Both the position numbers and the translations under genes were made by a program. A DNA stretch of 64,000 nucleotides from positions 186,001 to 250,000 of the forward strand of contig NZ_AWXZ01000040.1 in the NCBI RefSeq assembly GCF_000496075.1. Reading direction: 5' to 3'. The stretch is from Lutibaculum baratangense AMV1 (GTDB lineage: Bacteria > Pseudomonadota > Alphaproteobacteria > Rhizobiales > Tepidamorphaceae). Of this stretch, positions 60,752 through 64,000 are shown one piece after another. A model generated the notes under the pieces. It was not told where the DNA came from, did not search any database, and saw nothing but the letters and a program-made list of their open reading frames with translations. Position 1 is the stretch's first letter; the number at the start of each line of letters is the position of its first letter.

Positions 60752-62068
60752 GTGCCGGAGGCGGATGTGACGGAGCGGCTGCGGGGTGCGCTTCGCGAGG
60801 CGGCGGCGCGCGGGGAGGCCGAGGCGCTGCTTCGGGCGCTGTCGCCCGGGGAGCTGACGCGGCTCGAACGCGACTGGGCGCTTTGGGCGCGGGGCGCGCA
60901 GCTGCCGCCGCCGGGGGACTGGCGGGTCTGGCTGATCCTCGGCGGGCGCGGCGCGGGCAAGACGCGGGCGGGCGCCGAATGGGTGCGGTCGCTCGCGCTG
61001 TCGGACAAGGCGGCGCGCATCGCGCTCGTGGCCGAGACGTTCAAGGACGCCCGCGAGGTGATGGTGGAGGGCGTGTCGGGGCTTCTCTCGGTGCATGGGG
61101 CCGAGGAGCGGCCGAGGTTTCTCTCCAGCCGGCATCGGCTCGAATGGCCGGGCGGGGCGGTGGCGGAACTGTTCTCGGCCGAGGACCCGGAGGCGCTGCG
61201 CGGGCCCCAGTTCTCAGCCGCCTGGTGCGACGAGGTGGCGAAATGGGCGAAGGGCCGCGACACCTGGGACATGCTGCAGTTCGGCCTGCGGCTGGGGGCG
61301 CGGCCGCGTGCGCTCGCCACGACGACGCCGCGGCCGGTGCCGCTCCTGAAGGAGCTTCTGGCGCGGCCCGACGTGGCGGTGACGCGCATGGCGACGGCGG
61401 AGAACGAGGGCAACCTGGCGACGGGCTTCGTGCAGGCGATGCGGGCGCGCTATGGCGGCACGCGGCTCGGCCGGCAGGAGCTCGACGGCGAGCTGATCGA
61501 GGACCGCGAGGACGGGCTGTTCCCGCGCGCGGTGATCGAGGCGGCCCGGGTGGAGCGGGCGCCGGAACTCGCCCGGGTCGTGGTGGCGGTCGACCCGCCG
61601 GCGGGCGCCGGCGCGACATCGGACGCGTGCGGGATCGTCGCGGCCGGCGAGGCGGAGGGCGCCGTCTACGTGCTGGCGGATGCGAGCGCGCGGGGGCTTC
61701 GCCCCGACGCCTGGGCGCGGCGGGCGGTGGAGCTCTACGAGCGAATGAAGGCCGACCGGCTCGTCGCCGAGGCGAACCAGGGCGGCGAGATGGTGGCCGC
61801 CGTGCTGCGCCAGGTCGATCCGGGCCTGCCGCTGACGCTCGTTCACGCGACGCGGGGGAAGTGGCTCAGGGCCGAGCCGGTGGCGGCGCTCTACGAGCAG
61901 GGCCGCGTGCGCCATGTCGGCGCGTTTCCCGAGCTCGAGGACGAGATGTGCGACTTCGGCCCGGGCGGCCTGAGCGGCGGGGGCAGCCCCGACCGGCTCG
62001 ACGCGCTCGTCTGGGCCGTGACGGCGCTGGCACTGGGGCGTCCCGAGCCGAGGGTGCGGAGACTGTAG
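60752..62068 (+). CDS. GTA/phage large terminase (ATPase-nuclease, g2)
   Basis: The 438-residue protein has the packaging ATPase: Walker A LGGRGAGKTRAGAEW (about residue 67), Walker B-like SAAWCDEVAKW, and the C-terminal RNase H-fold nuclease with Asp in VVAVDPPAGAGATSDACGIV, Glu/Asp in LVAEANQGGEMV and PDRLDALVWAVTAL. It starts at GTG 60752 with GGGAG upstream. It would drive DNA into capsids. Similar genes head GTA clusters in Rhodobacterales and Hyphomicrobiales. Confidence 0.92.
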   Translation: MPEADVTERLRGALREAAARGEAEALLRALSPGELTRLERDWALWARGAQLPPPGDWRVWLILGGRGAGKTRAGAEWVRSLALSDKAARIALVAETFKDAREVMVEGVSGLLSVHGAEERPRFLSSRHRLEWPGGAVAELFSAEDPEALRGPQFSAAWCDEVAKWAKGRDTWDMLQFGLRLGARPRALATTTPRPVPLLKELLARPDVAVTRMATAENEGNLATGFVQAMRARYGGTRLGRQELDGELIEDREDGLFPRAVIEAARVERAPELARVVVAVDPPAGAGATSDACGIVAAGEAEGAVYVLADASARGLRPDAWARRAVELYERMKADRLVAEANQGGEMVAAVLRQVDPGLPLTLVHATRGKWLRAEPVAALYEQGRVRHVGAFPELEDEMCDFGPGGLSGGGSPDRLDALVWAVTALALGRPEPRVRRL

Positions 62069-62094
62069 CGCCTCTCGAACACCAGGAGACATCA

Positions 62095-63261
62095 ATGGCA
62101 GGTTTCACCGACGCGGTGCGGCGGCTGTGGGGGCGTGCGCCGGAGGCGAAGGCCTCGGCCGCGGCGCGGCTCGTGGCGCTGCATTCGGCCGGGCGGCCGC
62201 AATGGACGCCGCGCGACTACCGGGCGCTGGCGCGCGAGGGCTACCAGCGGAACGCCGTCGTCTACCGGGCGGTGCGGATCGTCTCGGAGGCGGCGGCGTC
62301 GCTGCCCTGGCTCCTGAGCGAGGGCGGCAGCGAGATCGAGGCGCATCCGCTGCTCGACCTCTTGGCGCGGCCGAATGCGAGGCAGTCGGGCGGGGAGCTG
62401 ATGGAGGCGGTCTACGGCCACCTCATGCTCGCCGGCAACGCCTACCTCGAGGCCGTGGAGGCCGGCGGCGAGGTGCGCGAGCTCCACGCGCTGAGGCCCG
62501 ACCGGATGCGCGTCGTGCCGGGCGCCGACGGCTGGCCGGAGGCCTACGAATACGACGTCGGCGGGCGGAAGATCCGCTTCGAGCAAAGCGGGCGGCAGGC
62601 GCCGATATTGCACCTGACGCTCTTCCACCCGACCGACGACCATTACGGGCTGTCGCCGCTCGAGGCGGCGCAGGTGGCGCTCGACGTGCACAATGCCGCG
62701 TCGGCCTGGAACAAGGCGCTGCTCGACAACGCGGCGAGGCCCTCGGGCGCGCTCGTCTACACGGCCGAGAACGGGCTTCTCGCGAGGGAGCAGTACGAGC
62801 GGCTGAAGGCCGAGCTCGAGGAGCAGTTCGCAGGCGCCCGCAATGCCGGCCGGCCGCTGTTGCTCGAGGGCGGGCTCGACTGGCGCGCGATGGGGCTCGC
62901 GCCGAAGGACATGGACTTCATGGAGGCAAAGAACGGCGCGGCGCGCGAGATCGCGCTCGCCTTCGGCGTGCCGCCGATGCTGCTCGGGATCCCCGGCGAC
63001 AACACCTATGCGAACTACCGCGAGGCGAACCGCACGCTGTGGCGCCAGACCGTGCTGCCGATGGCGAGCCGGGTGGCGCGGGGGATCGCGCAGTGGCTGG
63101 CGCCCGGCTTCGGCACGCTCGACCTCGCGCACGACCTCGACGCGGTGCACGCGCTCGCCGAGGACCGGGAGTCGCTGTGGCGCCGGGTGAGCGCCGCCGA
63201 CTTCCTGTCGGACGACGAGAAGCGGCAGGCAGTCGGCTACGGCATTCGGGAGGGCGGGTGA
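62095..63261 (+). CDS. GTA/HK97-type portal protein (g3)
   Basis: The 388-residue product has the HK97 portal pattern: YQRNAVVYRAVRIVSEAAASLPW, GNAYLEAVEAGGEVRELHALRPDRMRVVPG, HYGLSPLEAAQVALDVHNAASAWNKALLDN, IALAFGVPPMLLGIPGDNTYANYREANRTLW. It forms the ring through which DNA enters the capsid. AGGAG precedes ATG 62095; the gene is 26 bp after the terminase stop. Confidence 0.93.
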   Translation: MAGFTDAVRRLWGRAPEAKASAAARLVALHSAGRPQWTPRDYRALAREGYQRNAVVYRAVRIVSEAAASLPWLLSEGGSEIEAHPLLDLLARPNARQSGGELMEAVYGHLMLAGNAYLEAVEAGGEVRELHALRPDRMRVVPGADGWPEAYEYDVGGRKIRFEQSGRQAPILHLTLFHPTDDHYGLSPLEAAQVALDVHNAASAWNKALLDNAARPSGALVYTAENGLLAREQYERLKAELEEQFAGARNAGRPLLLEGGLDWRAMGLAPKDMDFMEAKNGAAREIALAFGVPPMLLGIPGDNTYANYREANRTLWRQTVLPMASRVARGIAQWLAPGFGTLDLAHDLDAVHALAEDRESLWRRVSAADFLSDDEKRQAVGYGIREGG

Positions 63262-63456
63262 ATGGACGCGCTTCAGAGCGTGATCGAGCGCGGCGACCTC
63301 GCCCATCTCGCGCTCTTCCTGTGGGCGAGCGGGACGAGCGGTCTGCTCGTCTGGACGCTGAAGGAGCTCGCGGCCTGCAACCGCCGCTTCAACGACTTCG
63401 TGACCGAGATCGCGCGGCTGAATGCGATGTTCCGACGGGACGGGAGAGAGGGATGA
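63262..63456 (+). CDS. Small protein between GTA portal and protease (g3.5 type)
   Basis: A 64-residue protein with one hydrophobic helix (LAHLALFLWASGTSGLLVWTL) followed by a charged amphipathic helix (CNRRFNDFVTEIARLNAMFRR). It begins directly after the portal stop (TGAATG) and overlaps the next gene by 4 bp. A small hypothetical gene (g3.5) is known in the same place in GTA clusters. Function unknown. Confidence 0.7.
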   Translation: MDALQSVIERGDLAHLALFLWASGTSGLLVWTLKELAACNRRFNDFVTEIARLNAMFRRDGREG

Positions 63457-63560
63457 CGTGGCTGATCGAGGTGGTGGGCAGGGGCCGGCGCGACCATCGC
63501 GCCGTGTTCCGAGAGTTTGCCGAGCACGTGGCGGAGTTCGTGGCGCGGAGGCGGGGATGA
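63453..63560 (+). CDS. Tiny coupled gene in the GTA cluster
   Basis: A 35-codon frame overlapping by 4 bp at both ends (ATGA). Product MTWLIEVVGRGRRDHRAVFR plus a short helical end. The double overlap argues that it is translated or bridges translation of the protease. No family recognised. Confidence 0.55.
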   Translation: MTWLIEVVGRGRRDHRAVFREFAEHVAEFVARRRG

Positions 63561-64000
63561 GCGGCGAGGGCGTCGAACGCGCGGCGGCGGATGCCCTGGC
63601 GCGCGAGACGAAGCGGGCGCCGGTCGCGCTCGAGGAGGTGACGGAGGACGGCACGTTCGAGGGCTATGCGAGCCTGTTCGGCAAGGCCGACCTGTCGGGC
63701 GACGTGATCGAGCCCGGCGCCTTCGCGGCGAGCCTGAGGAAGCGGGGGCCTTCGCGCATCAGGATGCTGTGGCAGCACGAGCCTTCCGAGCCGATCGGCG
63801 TGTGGATTTCGATCGCGGAGGACCGCCGCGGCCTGAAGGTCGCGGGGCGGCTGACGCCGGAGGTCATGCGCGCCCGCGAGGTCCTGGCGCTGATGCGCGA
63901 GGGCGGCCTCGACGGGCTGTCGATCGGCTTCCGCACGATCCGCGCCAGGCGCGACCGGCGGACGGGCCTGAGGCATCTCCTCGAGGTCGACCTCTGGGAG
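63557..64000 (+). CDS. GTA/HK97-family prohead protease, N-terminal part (g4, cut by window edge)
   Basis: The first 148 residues show the family: FEGYASLFGKADLSGDVIEPGAFAASL, then IRMLWQHEPSEPIGVW with the catalytic His, and MREGGLDGLSIGFRTIRAR with the catalytic Ser region (GLSIGF). It would cut scaffold and capsid precursors during head maturation. The frame runs off the right edge; a capsid gene should follow outside. Confidence 0.9.
   Translation, partial: MSGEGVERAAADALARETKRAPVALEEVTEDGTFEGYASLFGKADLSGDVIEPGAFAASLRKRGPSRIRMLWQHEPSEPIGVWISIAEDRRGLKVAGRLTPEVMRAREVLALMREGGLDGLSIGFRTIRARRDRRTGLRHLLEVDLWE

Overview
The window looks like a chromosomal segment of a high-GC (well above 65 %) alphaproteobacterium, most likely from the Hyphomicrobiales (Rhizobiales). 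The evidence is a MucR/Ros zinc-finger regulator, a DUF1127 protein, DUF5330, DUF6456, DUF1491 and DUF2336 genes, a DivJ/PleC-type histidine kinase, dispersed palindromic repeats of the kind common in this class, and the first genes of a gene-transfer-agent (GTA) head cluster. No rRNA, tRNA or CRISPR array was seen. The species cannot be named from the sequence alone.

Layout. 1-0.8 kb: the end of a cytosine methyltransferase gene with an overlapping vsr gene. 0.9-5.2 kb (minus strand): LysE-type exporter, ilvN, a GST and ilvB. ilvB is preceded by a leader peptide and terminator that look like a branched-chain amino-acid attenuator. 5.3-7.8 kb: a second methyltransferase/vsr pair, converging on a candidate restriction endonuclease. 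7.8-16.4 kb: a nuclease-like secreted protein, a two-domain cell-wall hydrolase, leuB, a pair of low-complexity periplasmic proteins, an M20 peptidase, a HerA-like ATPase and a small helical protein. 16.4-24.6 kb: mutA-mutB (methylmalonyl-CoA mutase), three envelope proteins, the mutase chaperone meaB and a pyroglutamyl peptidase. 24.6-29 kb (minus): a flavin-binding-family gene broken by an in-frame amber codon, glutaryl-CoA dehydrogenase, oligopeptidase B-like peptidase and msrB.

29.2-36.7 kb is a compact ten-gene operon for an Mrp/Mbh-like cation/proton antiporter. It lacks a full-length MrpA; instead it has a separate DUF4040 protein, three ND2/4/5-like antiporter subunits and an 81-residue membrane protein. 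37-40 kb holds mucR, a DnaA-domain-IV-like protein, a DUF6456 regulator, sufE and DUF5330. 40-48 kb holds a sensor kinase, a peptidoglycan-binding protein, a two-gene dehydrogenase/oxidoreductase operon and several conserved unknowns. 48-52 kb holds a class A PBP with two DUF1214/DUF1254 membrane proteins, then DUF1127.

52.6-60 kb: a DUF6455 protein facing betT-betA (choline uptake and oxidation to glycine betaine), with an FNR-type palindrome in the shared upstream region; a toxin-antitoxin-like pair whose PIN gene seems to start at ATT; a truncated HigA-like remnant; and a DUF1326-DUF2182 pair. 60 kb to the right edge: a strong-looking promoter, a terminator-like hairpin and then GTA small terminase, large terminase, portal, two tiny genes and the start of the prohead protease.

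The window is mostly core chromosome with small accessory pieces. The best candidates for something new are the dcm-vsr-EAK-motif island, the split antiporter operon with a lysine-less third subunit, the ATT-started PIN toxin, and the terminator between the GTA promoter and its first gene.
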